DNA from: Sarcomyxa edulis | Lineage: Eukaryota; Basidiomycota; Agaricomycetes; Agaricales; Mycenaceae | DNA length: 64,000 bases | Direction of reading: 5' to 3' | Assembly: GCA_009761415.1 (NCBI GenBank) | Contig: QUOL01000003.1 | Location: 2,232,001 to 2,296,000, forward strand | Shown here: piece after piece, positions 34,262 to 45,885 of the stretch | Numbering within the stretch: position 1 is the stretch's first letter | Layout of the letters: each line of letters begins with the position of its first letter | Translations under genes and position numbers: made by a program | The notes under the pieces: model-generated | Told to the model about the DNA's origin: nothing | Databases searched by the model: none | The model's input: only the letters and a program-made list of their open reading frames with translations

Positions 34262-35595
34262 ATGCATACTTACACCTTAGGAGCTCTATTTGTCGCCCTG
34301 GTCCCCACTGTACGCTCACAAGACGCATACTTCATCGCAGACACCTACACGGGTTTCGATTTTCTCGAGTAGGCCCCATCCATGCCGTTCCTGTGTCTTT
34401 TGCTGACTAATCTACAGTTTGTGGGACTGGGAAACCCTCGATGATCCTACTAACGGAAGGTGACTATATATGCTTCTCTCACAACCCCACCCACTCACCA
34501 TCATCGACGCATCATCTCAGAGTCAACTTTGTCGACCAAGATACCGCTCTAGCTCGCAACCTCTCCTACGGTATGTAATTTACGCGTCAAAATCGACACC
34601 CACACTCATTTGATCTCTCAGCCAACAACGACAAGTTCATCATGCGCGCAGATGACCAGAACGTCGTACAAAAAGATCAACGCGGTCGCGACAGTAACCG
34701 CATCACTTCCAAACTCGCATATGCCGAATCCATCATATGCCTCGATCTAGAGCACATGCCCGGAGGTTGTGCCCAATGGCCCGCTTTCTGGTCCCTCAGC
34801 CAAGAAGGACGCTGGCCCAACGGCGGGGAGATCGATATCATCGAAGGCAAGTCTTACCCATCGAAGCATTTTCGCTATACCAACTCCATCTCACAGGCGT
34901 CAACGTGAACAACCATAATCTTGCTTCCCTACACACAACCCAAAACTGCTCCATGGCCCAATTTCGCAACCAACGCGGGTTTGTATCTCTCGCTCAATCT
35001 GTATACACTTTTACTCATGAGTGCCCCTACAGAAACACCATATCCACCGATTGCGACTCCTCCGTCAACTACAATCAAGGTTGCGGAACCGCTTTCACCG
35101 AATCAAACTCCTTTGGTCAAGGTTTCAACGGTGGCGCTGGCGGTTGGTACGTCATGCAGAGATCTCAAGACATAGGCGTGAAGATCTGGTTCTGGGCCCG
35201 CAACGATCCAAGCGTTCCCAACACCATTCGCCTCGGTTATCCGTTTGTCTCTCCCGACGACAGTTGGGGTACTCCGGATGCTAGTTTCCCTCCAACCACA
35301 TGCGACCAGAAGTCGCACTTTGATGCCCACCGGATGGTCTTTGATTTGACATTTTGTGTTAGTACCTTATCATCACGTCTTTGCGCTCGCTCATCGGTTT
35401 CTTACAGGGAGACTGGGCGGGTGCAGCATTTTCAGACTCGGGTTGCAGCACCTCTACTTGTGATAATTGTGAGGCATCTTAACGATCCAGTCGAGTCTCC
35501 GTCCCTGACATCACTTTTTAGTCGTCGATAATAATCCTAGTGCGTTCAGCGAGGCTTATTGGGAGATCAACTCGCTGCGTGTGTATACCCCATAG
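34262..35595 (+). CDS. Secreted GH16 endo-beta-1,3(4)-glucanase (laminarinase type)
   Basis: The ATG at 34262 gives a signal peptide (MHTYTLGALFVALVPTVRSQ). The catalytic motif of glycoside hydrolase family 16, NGGEIDIIEG, lies at about 34820-34850, with the nucleophile Glu and acid/base Glu flanking the Asp. Other family blocks are CAQWPAFWSLS, GGWYVMQRSQDIGVKIWFWA and FGQGFNGGAGG. At least six short introns split the gene; the last exon ends EAYWEINSLRVYTP with the stop at 35595. The closest family is the basidiomycete laminarinase group (Phanerochaete Lam16A-like), which cleaves beta-1,3/1,6-glucans in fungal walls or plant glucans. The reading frame appears intact when introns are removed. 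Confidence 0.92.
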
Positions 35596-35728
35596 TACCA
35601 ATAAATTCGATTCATCTAAGACTGCCTAGCTAACCAGGCCCAGGAAGCATCAGAGCCTAAGGGAAGCTTTTGACGATACGTTGCCTGAACATATATGGTC
35701 TTCTGGCCACTAGCTCACCGCTAATCCC

Positions 35729-36731
35729 ATGTCAGAAAGTCTTCCACCCAGTCAAACTGAACTCCTTGCCCTTTATCCTGCTAAATTTACTTGGATTCAA
35801 GTCAAAACCTTCATTAATGATGGGTACTACATCCTATATGTCCCATCTATGTCCCATCTAATGACACGGCTATATAGAGGGCGTCTGTTGAGACGTCACC
35901 CGGCCCTTGACAAACGGTACGGACTATGGTGTGTTGAGATATGCGACAAGTATGGCTCTCTAGGTGAGTCTATCTAACCTCGAGTTATGTCCGAGGCTTA
36001 TGCAGACTGGATATCAGTCAACTATCTACTCGAATATCGACTGCAGTGGGGGGTACCCGATGCTTCATCTCTTCCTCATCCTGCACCAAAGAACGAAGCA
36101 ATATCCAATCGACATCCTAAAGCTGTGGCCCTCAATAAATCCGTTCCTGATATATATCCTTATTTCACCGTCGACACTCCAGAAGAGCTGATCAGCATCA
36201 CAAGAAACGACTGGCCTTACTCGGGTTAGTTTCAGCATTTTATCAAGAGTTAAATGTCATATTGAGATCGTCTACAGTCCCACCAGACATCGAGCACATA
36301 TTGGTATGGACCAAGCGTCCTATCTTCCATCCAGATCTTGTCGCCTAATCCATAGCGGCGCGAGTTCACCAATACGGTTTATGGGGATTTACAACTCGCC
36401 GCCGCCCTCTCCTTCCATGCTCCCATCGTGTTTACCTGACCTATCTGAATTCGGTATGTCGATTGACCAACTAGTTCATCCAGAAACAGGCTCCGAAGAG
36501 GAAGAAATGCTGTTACGGCGAGCTGGGCAGGAAGTGGACCGATTCGTGAAAGCCCGCTGGCCCGAGAGAGAGTGTGAGACTGCTTGGTTGGTGAATCCAT
36601 TGGTACGCACTCTATTGATGGACAGGCATCTGTATCCTGGATTGCTTATGATTATCCAGAAATATCAGAGTGTCCCTGGACTAGCGCATTTCCACGTCTT
36701 TGCCAGACACAAGGCATCAAATGAAACATAG
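35729..36731 (+). pseudogene. DUF3605-like fungal protein, apparently broken
   Basis: The ATG at 35729 starts MSESLPPSQTELLALYPAKF. Removing plausible introns joins GRLLRRHPALDKRYGLWCVE, the KYGSL block, NYLLEYRLQWGVPD, ITRNDWPYSVPPDIEHILVW and, near the end, ETAWLVNP and SVPGLAHFHVFARHK. This order fits the uncharacterised fungal family DUF3605, named from memory. After HPDLVA there is an in-frame TAA at 36346-36348 and the frame changes near 36390, which no obvious intron explains. The copy therefore looks inactivated by one stop and one frameshift, though an unusual intron or a sequencing error cannot be excluded. Confidence 0.6.
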
Positions 36732-37219
36732 TAGCTGATAGTAACGACTGGCCTTATGGCCCTTATCACGTCGATTGTAACCTTGAGATGCGGATTCTTC
36801 AAGCACTGTGCCCGTAGTTTGATTGTTCACCTTTTTACCCAAATACATGCGAATCTTTCCTGTGCAAGATAAAGGTGAGAGATATCCTGCAATTCACCTC
36901 TTCCATTCCATTGACCTCGAACCTAAATTAGGCAACATACTTCAAGACGTTCGACTTTCTCCCGTTCTTATTATCCCCGGCGTCCACGAGTCTGCCAAGA
37001 AATCGCTCGTGCTCGTAACACGATTCTCATGCCTTCCAAGTACGCCAACGTATCATCCACCCTGGAAAGTCTCACCTACATGTGCATCACTCGTGTGCTG
37101 TTCTCATCGCGTCATCTTTGAGCTACAATTCGCGTGCTTGCTCGTAGCTGAGTTTATATTCGACGCGTTGCATTGTATAAAGGGCGCAATGGCCACTGCT
37201 GGGAAGCTCGCCACTCAAC
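36732..37219. other. Intergenic, no gene recognised
   Basis: An open frame covers 36823-37305 on the plus strand, but it lacks domain features and overlaps the signal-peptide exon of the next gene in another frame. I treat it as chance. The final 100 bp should hold the promoter of the next gene (TATAAAGG at about 37176). Confidence 0.4.
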
Positions 37220-38107
37220 ATGTATTCTTGCAAACTGCTCCTATTCTTCTGCTTGTTGTTTCTCACGACGATCTGCAGAGCGTCCGCCCACTCACAGAAG
37301 CGTGACGATGACCTTCCAGCCCGTGTACCATATGTCTTTCCCGCTCCTGGTACTGATTCAGTAAGAAACACCTTCATAATTTCCAACGCGAATGACCTGC
37401 TAATGTCACTTCAAAAAAACAGATATCGGACGAAATTCGCTCCCGCCGAGACAATGGCACGTTACTCGACTTGGATGGAGCTTTGTTAGTCCGATGATTG
37501 TGAACAGTCTTGCTCAGCTGACTTTAATGTGTAGGCTCAATGCACCGTTGGTCGCCCAGTCTTGGAACGATCTCTTCGGGGTGATTCGAGACAACAATAC
37601 ACTTCCTCCAGATATGCGAGAACTCTTCGTAGGTCATCGTTTACTCCTCTTGTAAACAAGCTTATTCAACCTCCCAATCGTGTTACAGATCCTAAGAAGT
37701 GCAGTACTTAATGCTGCATCATACCAATGGTACTCTATACAACCAAAGTTGTTCTCTCACTTCGCTGATATGATGCACATAGGCTTCAGCATGAACCCGT
37801 TGGTCGCTCGGCTGGATTGACCACGGAACAACTCCTCGTGATTCGACTCGCGCCTCCCTTCTTCGAGGAGGCGAGCATCTCTGACGTCCTTACACCTGCT
37901 CTTACTGCCGCGATGACGTTCACCGACTGGATCACGAAAAATGTCCACGTCCCTACGAGTGTTTTCAATTCTCTCCGTGACTTCCTGAATGATACACAAC
38001 TTGTAGAAGCAACGGCTACGGCGGGAGGGTATAATTTTGTCAGTAGGTTTGTTGTAGCTCTGAACGTAGATGACAAAATGGGTGTACCAGTCCCCATCCC
38101 CGTCTAA
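37220..38107 (+). CDS. Secreted AhpD/carboxymuconolactone-decarboxylase-like protein
   Basis: The ATG at 37220 gives a signal peptide (LLLFFCLLFLTTICRASA). After removing short introns the protein reads LPARVPYVFPAPGTDS, RSRRDNGTLLDLDGAL, LNAPLVAQSWNDLFGVIR, LPPDMRELFILRSAVLNAAS and YQWLQHEPVGRSAGLTTEQL. The block from MREL through WLQHEPVGR is characteristic of the CMD/AhpD-like helical fold in fungi. The CxxC redox pair of AhpD is missing, so peroxidase activity is not supported and the function is unknown. It ends at 38107, converging with the RAD21 gene (245 bp). Confidence 0.75.
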
Positions 38108-38351
38108 ACAAACCGTGCATTCGCAACCACATACTCTTATCCAATCATTGCTTTGTTTAAACGAGGACATTCTCAAGTGCAGTACAAAGGCTCAGGTTAC
38201 ATAAAACAGACAACAAAACGATAGTGACGGGTACCCAATAGGTGATAGTAAAGTGTAGATAGAAGATGTATATTCTCCCATGATAACTTCCTCCAATAAA
38301 TCAAAATAATAACGACATAAAATTCATGGATATATCATAAACGCAAACAAA

Positions 38352-40818
38352 TCATAGACCCATGGCGGACCCAATGGAGCGTGCGACGGAGGCACCACGA
38401 GATGGAGCAATAGAACTCTTGCGCGAAGGCGTAGCGGAGCCGAATCGAGAAGGGGCAGTGGAGTCAAGTTGGGACGGTGCCACTGAGTCGTGTCGTTGAC
38501 GCTCCCAAAGTTTATCCTTAGCGCGTATCTCGATGTTCTCGAAAGGTGCAGCTTGCGAGAGTTTTACACAGTCCCTAGTTCCGAGAACAAGTAGCTCGAA
38601 GAAAAACGAGGCTGCAGCACGGCGGGAAGCCTGCAAAGGATAATATAAGATAACTTAAGTAGGTGTGTGAGATATAAGCTTACCTTGTCAGACATTTTAC
38701 GGAAGCTAAGCACTTTATCATCGTCTTCCTCGTCTGCTACTGGCTGTAACTCCTTCCGTACGATGCTCAACGCCTTGACAGTATTCTTGCTGTATCCTTT
38801 GCCTTCATTACTGGCGACCGGTGCTTCCTTCTCCACGCTTTGAGTTTGTGATGGTCGGACATCAAACATCGCAATCTGACATGTCGCGTCTGCATAAGTT
38901 TCATCGCCCTCTTCCGGGATTCCACCGTCGAGCGCAGGCGTTGACATTCGACTAAGGGTGGAACCGACAGATTTGGACCTTACCCCCGCACCCAAATCCA
39001 ATTCGCCGCTCGCGTCAAAGTCAGGACCAACATCCATTTGAAAATCATCCAACATGCCACTGTTGTCGAAATCAAGGTCTCCTTCAGGCGCGAGGCTTCC
39101 ACGACCCAGAGCGTCGCTGCCGAAGCCAAGGCTGGGAGCAATACTGCTAGCTCTACGACCCTGCTCTACCTCGTCGTCACCGTTAACGCTCCCGTCTAGT
39201 CTCGGTTTTTTGTTTGGGCCACTAGGGGGCGATCCACCACGACGTTTCGGAGGAAGGCCATTATGTACAGGACGCATGAACAGTTCCGCCAGTTCTGGAG
39301 CCAAGCCTGGAGGCGCGGCGCAGAAGAACGTGCCACGGTTAGTGACCTTGGTTGGAAGAAAGTACCCTAGCGGATCATCACGAATTTCAAGTAGGCGCAT
39401 GACTACCGAGGAACGGGGAAGAAATTGTTGCTCTGTGAGGATATCGCTGACGTCTTTGTTCACAGCGGCTCCGAGCCCATCGCCACGTCCACGGCCTACT
39501 TTGGGACCAGGACCATCTCGGAGTTCTGTAACAGAATCAATAATCTGTTTCTTTTCCTTGATCTTCCGTTTTCCTTTCTCTACACGCGGGGTGATATTTT
39601 CATCCGGTGGCGGTGTAACGGGGACATCTGAGAGCGGGGAAGCTAGTAAAATAGAGAGGTCAACATGATGTAACTGTTATATACCAGCCGTATGCACTTA
39701 CAGGCTCTAGATGACGATCGAGTTTGTCCTGGAGTTTTCTCGCGGTCACTGAGCAGTCGATCCCCGAAATTGATGTTGAATTCCCCTAGATCCATTCTAG
39801 CGAAATCCTCGCCAAAGTTCATGTCAACATCTGCACCAAAAGGATGTTCGGAGGCCTCTCTAGTTTTACTCCTATTGGAAAGGAGGTCTAGGTCCATGTC
39901 CGCACCATTTCTCCCCAGAAATGCGGAGTTTATATCATCTTTGGGTGCAGGAGCATCGAGACCGATTTCGACACTCATGCTATCGTCCTCATCAGCTTTC
40001 TCGCCGGCATTGATTGGACCGTCACCCCAGTCAATTCCGAGGTCGATGTCATAATCTTGAGAACCTATCCCGTCAGACGGTCCCAGATCAAAGCCATAGC
40101 CAGGGTCATCCAGGTCAAACTGAAAATCGTCAGCAGTGGCAAGAGTGATGTCTGCCACACGAGCCACATGTTGTCCTTGAGGTTGAGGTTGACGATCTTC
40201 AAAATCCAGATCCCTAGAGATGAGCGTTAGTAGAGTAGGAATAGGTGTCTAATCGTATAGATGTGTATTTACCAGTTCACGTCGGGTAATAGAAGATCAA
40301 TATCGAGACCGGCTCCTTGTAGCGTGATAGCATTACGGTTGACAGCCAGCTGGTCTTCCGTCATATCAACCAAACCCGGACGAAATGCCTGGACAACTGT
40401 GTTTTTAGAACAGAAATGAAGGATGACAACGCAACGCTCTCACCATTTTTATTTTCAAGAGCGCTTCATTGCAATCATCCAACAGGTACTTGGCTTTCCG
40501 GCTATAAATCCTCACAACACCGAGTAACAGCTGCCCGCTGAGTCTGAGGGCCATGACTTCGATCTCCTGACCCATGATAGCGTCTGAAACAAGAGCGATG
40601 AGTGCGCCGAGAAGAAATTGGAAGCTTGTGTGCGCACTGACCGACAGATTGTTCGATGTCAGTCTGGAGAGTCTGAGTTTTGGAGAGCTTGCGCTCCATG
40701 TGCGCGGCAAGCCATACTTTAGCCAGGGGGCCTCTACGAGAGAGGATTGTTTCTGAATAAAACTAAAAGCCATATTAGCGATACAACGAGTAGGATATGA
40801 GAGATAGAGATGTACCAT
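38352..40818 (-). CDS. RAD21: Rad21/Scc1-type cohesin kleisin subunit
   Basis: Start ATG at 40818-40816, immediately followed by a 53-bp intron (GTACAT...TTTTAG); the next exon continues [20 protein letters not shown] and KTQTLQTDI, the N-terminal kleisin domain that contacts Smc3. The exon near 40500 gives [20 protein letters not shown]. The middle is acidic with repeated D-D-F/L-D-L motifs ([28 protein letters not shown]). The C-terminal winged helix that binds Smc1 is split by an intron: [20 protein letters not shown] then [12 protein letters not shown] and [14 protein letters not shown] Ser/Arg/Pro tail follows ([17 protein letters not shown]). It is expected to act in sister-chromatid cohesion and be cut by separase; Rec8 is the alternative but the acidic middle and WH spacing favour Rad21. 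Divergent from the PPR gene, 117 bp between start codons. Confidence 0.92.
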
Positions 40819-40935
40819 GATGGAGGGGGGAACGCGTCGCGGTTGTGGCAGAAAGTAGAAGGGGCAATTTTGGTTGGTTTGTTCTCAAAGACTTGGAAAT
40901 TTGAAAATTCAAAGTCTTTTTCCCGGGCCACAACC
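40819..40935. promoter_or_regulatory. 117-bp shared divergent promoter of RAD21 and the PPR gene
   Basis: Only 117 bp separate the two start codons, so both core promoters and 5' UTRs must fit here. A diverged AT-rich core (GGAAATTTGAAAATTCAAAG) lies in the middle. No clear TATA box is visible. Confidence 0.55.
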
Positions 40936-42820
40936 ATGCTGGCCTCCACATCGCGCATTTCTAGACAGGCACTCCCTAAACGAATCTCTATCCCAATCAC
41001 TAATGTATCAAGCAAGTAACATCTCTATTTTCAATTCTCACAGCGCTAGAATTTTCTTTTCTCAGGAAATCATGCCCGTCTTAACTCTACGGCGAGTCGA
41101 AGTACACTCCAAAATCAGCCCTGGTCGTTTAGACCAGACAACGAATATCAGAAAACGCGCAACAGGACAGCACTAGCTACTGCTAACCATGAAATGCTGC
41201 AGTCTCTCGAGCAGGGCCGGACTTTAGCTGTCTTAGGCACAGCCGTACAGATGAAGGCGAAAGGGATGAAACCTGACCTCGACACGTATAACATCTTACT
41301 AGAGGCCCTAGCTAACGATACTCGCGAGATGGAAGTTTGGGCAGTATTCGAGGACATGCTTGCCATGGGCATAACCCCTGACGTTCGAACTTTTAAATGG
41401 CTCGTCTGGGTAAATCAGCATTTCTTGCCACGAAACATCACGTCTAATCTAGAACTCCTGTTTTCCAGGGTCAACGAATGAGGCCATCCAACTATATGTG
41501 GCTTGCCATAGACAAAATGTTCGAGCTAGGCATCGAAATCGACGACAGCATATATTCCTATATCATTGACCGTCATGTCCGGAATGAGAATGTCGAGATG
41601 GCTGTTCAAACCCTACAAGACATGATTGGGCGTGACCTCGTTCCACAGCTCTCTATCATGCAAGATCTTATCGTTTTGGCTGCCCGACTAGGCCACCCCA
41701 GACTCGCAATAGATCTTATAGATCTTTTCGAGAAACATTCCGCTCGGAGAATAGAACACGAAACATGGACGGAATGTTTAATGGCATCTGCAGAAACCCT
41801 CTACGTGAGTCCCATCGGAGCACTATTCTGAAGGCTTACTTACTCCATTTGTTACAGCCCGAAGGTGTGCTGCGATGTTGGAAAATTACTCAACAGTTTG
41901 GTATCGCGATAGATGAAGGTCTTTGTATATCCGTTCTGCATACTGCAGCCCGACATGGCCTTACGGACCTGGCGTCCGACGTCCTCGCGCAGTTACGCTT
42001 GATGGGCATCCCATGGACAGAATACCATTTTGCTCCACTCATAGAAGCGTTCTGCCGGCGAAATCAAGTCAAGGAGGCATTCCTTCTCTTGGATTTCATG
42101 CGGACGTCGGGAGAAGTCACCCCGCTTCCAGAAACTGCTCTGCCAATATTCAACACGATCTCGCAAGACGTCGACGTTGTGGATATCGCCTCAGCGGTTC
42201 TAGAGGATATGCACAATGCAAAGGAACCCATCGATCGTGCTGCGCTGAATGTCATCGTTCTCGCTTCTGTCTACCTCGAAGATCTACAACGGGCAGTAGG
42301 GGCATATAAGACGTTTGCAGAGTATGGCGTTGAACCGGACATATATACTTTCAACACACTTTTAGAAGGATGTATAAAGGCGAAGCATCGTATACTCGGC
42401 GACCGACTTCTGACTGATATGATGGCGAAGGCGATCAAACCCGACGCGACGACATATCGAAATATCATCCTGATTTGTTTGACGCAAGATGTCTACGAGG
42501 ACGCTTTCTTCTATCTGGAAGAGATGAAGGGAGCAGGATTCTTCCCTACGAAGGAAATATACGAGGCACTCATTCTCAAATGCGTCTCTGCTCTGGACGT
42601 GCGAAAGGATATTGCGCTGCACGAGATGCAAGAGAGCGGATTCCACATCTCGAGGAAACTGCAGCAGGCGATGGACTTTGCCGCTACGAAGGCAAGGGAG
42701 CAAGTCGAATTGCAAGGTGCTGCGGCGCGATTTTTGGAATCTGGTGGGCTCGACCCGAGATCGAAGGAATATATCGAGACGGGAGGATTGCCAGAGGGTA
42801 TTCATGAAGAAGAAAGATGA
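40936..42820 (+). CDS. Mitochondrial pentatricopeptide-repeat (PPR) protein
   Basis: The ATG at 40936 opens a short basic, Ser/Arg-rich exon (MLASTSRISRQALPKRISIP), a likely mitochondrial presequence. The first intron ends at CTTTTCTCAG near 41068, and the frame continues HARLNSTASRSTLQNQPWSF. Typical PPR units follow: MKPDLDTYNILLEALA, GITPDVRTFKWLV, GVEPDIYTFNTLLEGCIKA and AIKPDATTYRNIILICL. The C-terminal part is helical and ends GGLPEGIHEEER. PPR proteins bind organellar RNA; a role in mitochondrial RNA stability or translation is inferred, with no specific target. Two further introns lie near 41410-41470 and 41800-41860. Confidence 0.9.
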
Positions 42821-42923
42821 TACATTGTTTCGCAATTGTTACTCATTATTCCTCGAAATGCTACATCAACGTCAACCATGATTGTCGACGAACTTGGAGA
42901 AATCGAGACTCCAGAGACCAAAA

Positions 42924-45430
42924 TTATGTATGTCCAGGTTTCCGTGCTTCCTGGAAATCCAAAGTCAAAGTCCACACAGCATCCATCAATGTACGGTCTT
43001 CCGCAGACACATGCAGCATCTGGGAGTCGCTCGCACTGGGGTCAGGGAAAGTGGAGACGTCCACATCACAAACGGTACCATTCTCTGGCAATTCTCCAGC
43101 AAAGTATCCACGCACTAATTTTGCCGTGCATAAGGAAGGAAGGGCGACGGAGCAGTGCTATAAGACATAAGTATGTCAATCGTATCAGAAGGACAGACTA
43201 AGCATCATTCTGAGCGAGCGTATTCACCCCAGGTCCATCCTGAATAATGAGGCGTGTTGAATGTGGCATAAGCGAGTTGATCAATAGGCCACTGGCTATT
43301 GGCGTTATCCTGTATGAGAGAAATCGTGAATTACCCTTCCTTTTGCAATTGGCCCACGTACGGGTCAGCCTTCGAAGCGAATCGAAGGAAAATTAGCCTC
43401 GCTATCACGAATACCGTGTGCAAACTCACCGTATTTGATATAACCAGCATCGGAGTCTCCAAAGTAGCATTCCAAGGTCCGGTAAACCTCTCTGGCCCTC
43501 TTACAGGCCAGAACTGGCATCCGCCGTCAGGTTCGGTGGGTCCAGTGCTTGCACCGAAATGGACAGATACTTTCTCTAGGGTATGCAGCACTTCATCTGC
43601 GAGTTGCTCTGCAGTGGGGAAGTCTTCTGGAGATTCAGGAGGGGGGGAGTCAAGGCAAGTCACGGCAAGACGTGATAAATCAAAAGATGCAGAAAGACTA
43701 CGCTGGTTGGCCGTGTCAGGAATAAGCTCGTTGAATAATGAGGTGCCGTTCCCAGACATCGCCTCAGAAAGACGGAGTGCACCGATAGGCCACAGCGTCG
43801 GTAGTTCGAGGTACTTCAAAAGAAGGCCTAATTGAAACGATGATGTAATTATCTGAGCCACTCGTGCACTGTGCAGGACGAAGGATGCTTACTTCTGACT
43901 GCACCCGAAGTAAGATAGCCAGGACGAAGTCCATATGGTACAGGCAACGGAGCATCAGCAACATCATCGAGAAATAATTCGATCCTGCGTTCTATATTCC
44001 CCAGAGGTTCACCAGTGAACTTTGCAAGTGGGCATAGGGTTGGTCCAGCCTAGATATCAAAATGGTGAGTTTTTGGGAGCAGCGGTTGAAGGGATTGTAT
44101 TATCCACTCGAGAACAATCATCAAGGAAAATTCCGTAGGCTTTTTCAGTAGAAGACAACCAGCCTGCAGGCCACTTGTGGGAAGGCTGGCCTAAAAAGCG
44201 CGATTTGGTGAATTTGACGGATAAACACAATGCTGACATGCTCACTCACTCGACCAGGATACTGGGTCTACAATACCGTCGATAGCTACTCGGTTTACAC
44301 GATGGGGTAACCTGCTCACATGCTTCGTCAAATCCGACAGTATAGAGATCAGTTCAAAGAATCTTACATGTTCACGAGATACGCTCCAAGAATTGAACCA
44401 TACGATCCACCATAATAATTTCTTCGGCAGTCTGGATGAGTCGTTTTCCGATTTTGAGATCGATGAAACTCACATCTTCGCACCTTTGCCTTCGAATGCC
44501 TGAGTCATAAAGTCGATGTCCCGGACAACTGTCGCTGTACCCATGTACTTCAACTCTTGGCCCATGTTCCGGGCACATAGATCGGCTTGACTCTGTTTCA
44601 ACGCAAGAAATTGGCGTTGTTGCTCAACGAGTTTCTCTCGCGTATCATTATTGAAGATGTTGGATATCGAGGGGATGGTGAGACCTTGCTCAAAGACGGT
44701 GTTGGCGTTGAGCAGATGTTGTGATAGTGCATTAGTAAAACACCGAACAGCAGGCCTGAGTAGAATAAAAATAAGCCTTGTGTACTCAAAAAATGACGAG
44801 TAGGTACTTCGTTTCGCCAATTCCTCGAGGATCGAAGCCAACAAGATCCCAGTCGTGTCCAAGAAATTCAGCAAGACTCGGTCCCGAGCGAGTGGCCATT
44901 TGAGTCCCAGAACCGCCAGGTCCACCTATGCCATGAGTCGAGTTGGCCCACCTTGTTCTGGTATAGATGACTCACCTGGGTTCAAGAGGATGGTACCTTT
45001 CTTTGGAAGTTTCGTAGCATTGTACCGAGCAAGCGCGATGGTAGAGAATCCCACACTAGGGTCAAAATAATCCTTTGGAACACTGAAGGTCAATCAGATA
45101 TGCGTACTGCTAGTACTGAGACCTGGTAGAACTTTGGACGTACATGATATGACCACAGTCTACACCTTTCAGCTGCGTGCATGGTTTCCAGCTCACGTGT
45201 CCTACCTCAAGTCCGAGTAGGTTATCCACTGAGCTCATGCTATGGGTCTCAGGCTCCCATCCAAGCGTTCTATAGATCAGATAAGCTGTATGAACAAAGA
45301 ATAAGATCCCTGCCAATGTCCAGAGGACATATGTCTGTGTTCTGAGTCGCGAAGATCCAAGTCGGCGAGTCACCTTCGGAGTCTTCAAGTCCTCTGAAAG
45401 AGTCATTTTGAAGTGCTCCAAGCTGGACAT
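42924..45430 (-). CDS. Membrane-anchored TAP-like alpha/beta hydrolase (serine peptidase, S33 type)
   Basis: The ATG at 45430 starts a cytoplasmic stretch followed by a signal anchor (TYVLWTLAGILFFVHTAYLI). Then come WKPCTQLKGVDCGHI and GFSTIALARYNATKLPKKG. The oxyanion block LLNPGGPGGSG crosses an intron and leads to WDLVGFDPRGIGE. The nucleophile is in GSYGSILGAYLVNM, followed by HRVNRVAIDGIVDP. The catalytic Asp lies in ADPITPIASG, where ADP is coded by an 8-nt microexon (43362-43369). The catalytic His is in DGPGHCSVALPS, across another intron. The TAP-like C-terminal domain follows (KLVRGYFAGELPENGTVCDV). The whole Ser-Asp-His set is present. Such proteins resemble bacterial tripeptidyl aminopeptidases; an extracytoplasmic or vacuolar peptidase role is inferred. 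Converges with the PPR gene, 103 bp. Confidence 0.9.
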
Positions 45431-45885
45431 GATTGGAGTTGCAGCGAGCTGCGATAAGCAATTTTGAACTGATAGCTGATAACTACGACCACGACTGTCA
45501 CAGATAGCGTGACTCGTGAGGAACGCGACAAGCGCGTGACTTATGAACGTTTACTCGTCCCAGTCTGCCAACACCTTGCCTCAACGTTGCGCACGACTTA
45601 CAGTGACGCATCTTCAAGTAAACGATCGTTCAGGATGCCACAGCTCGCGCAAGACCAATGAATTGCGATCAGATACTGAAGGACGAGGCGCATAAAGTAT
45701 AACTAAGACAGCAAATCGACAACTTGAAACATAGCATAGCAAAGCAGAACCAGAGCGTTCGATAGACAAACAGGACATTTCAAACCGACATCAACACTCC
45801 AGGCTTTACTCGTTGGAGATGGAAATCAACAACCGAGGATCAGGATGGCGTGGATAGCCGCTGACAAGCCACAAAGGTGCCAGCA

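Noticed and set aside
36823..37305. Plus-strand frame of 160 codons
   Set aside because: No domain, and it overlaps in another frame the signal-peptide exon of the AhpD-like gene, which fits its family well.
39054..39668. Plus-strand frame of 204 codons
   Set aside because: Antisense to RAD21 exons, rich in Ser/Arg/Pro as expected for a shadow.
43198..43290. Stop of the TAP-like hydrolase at 43198 (ending NTLAQNDA)
   Set aside because: A GT donor after DGPG and an acceptor TTATAG near 43160 join to HCSVALPS, supplying the catalytic His and the known C-terminal domain, so the gene continues to 42924.
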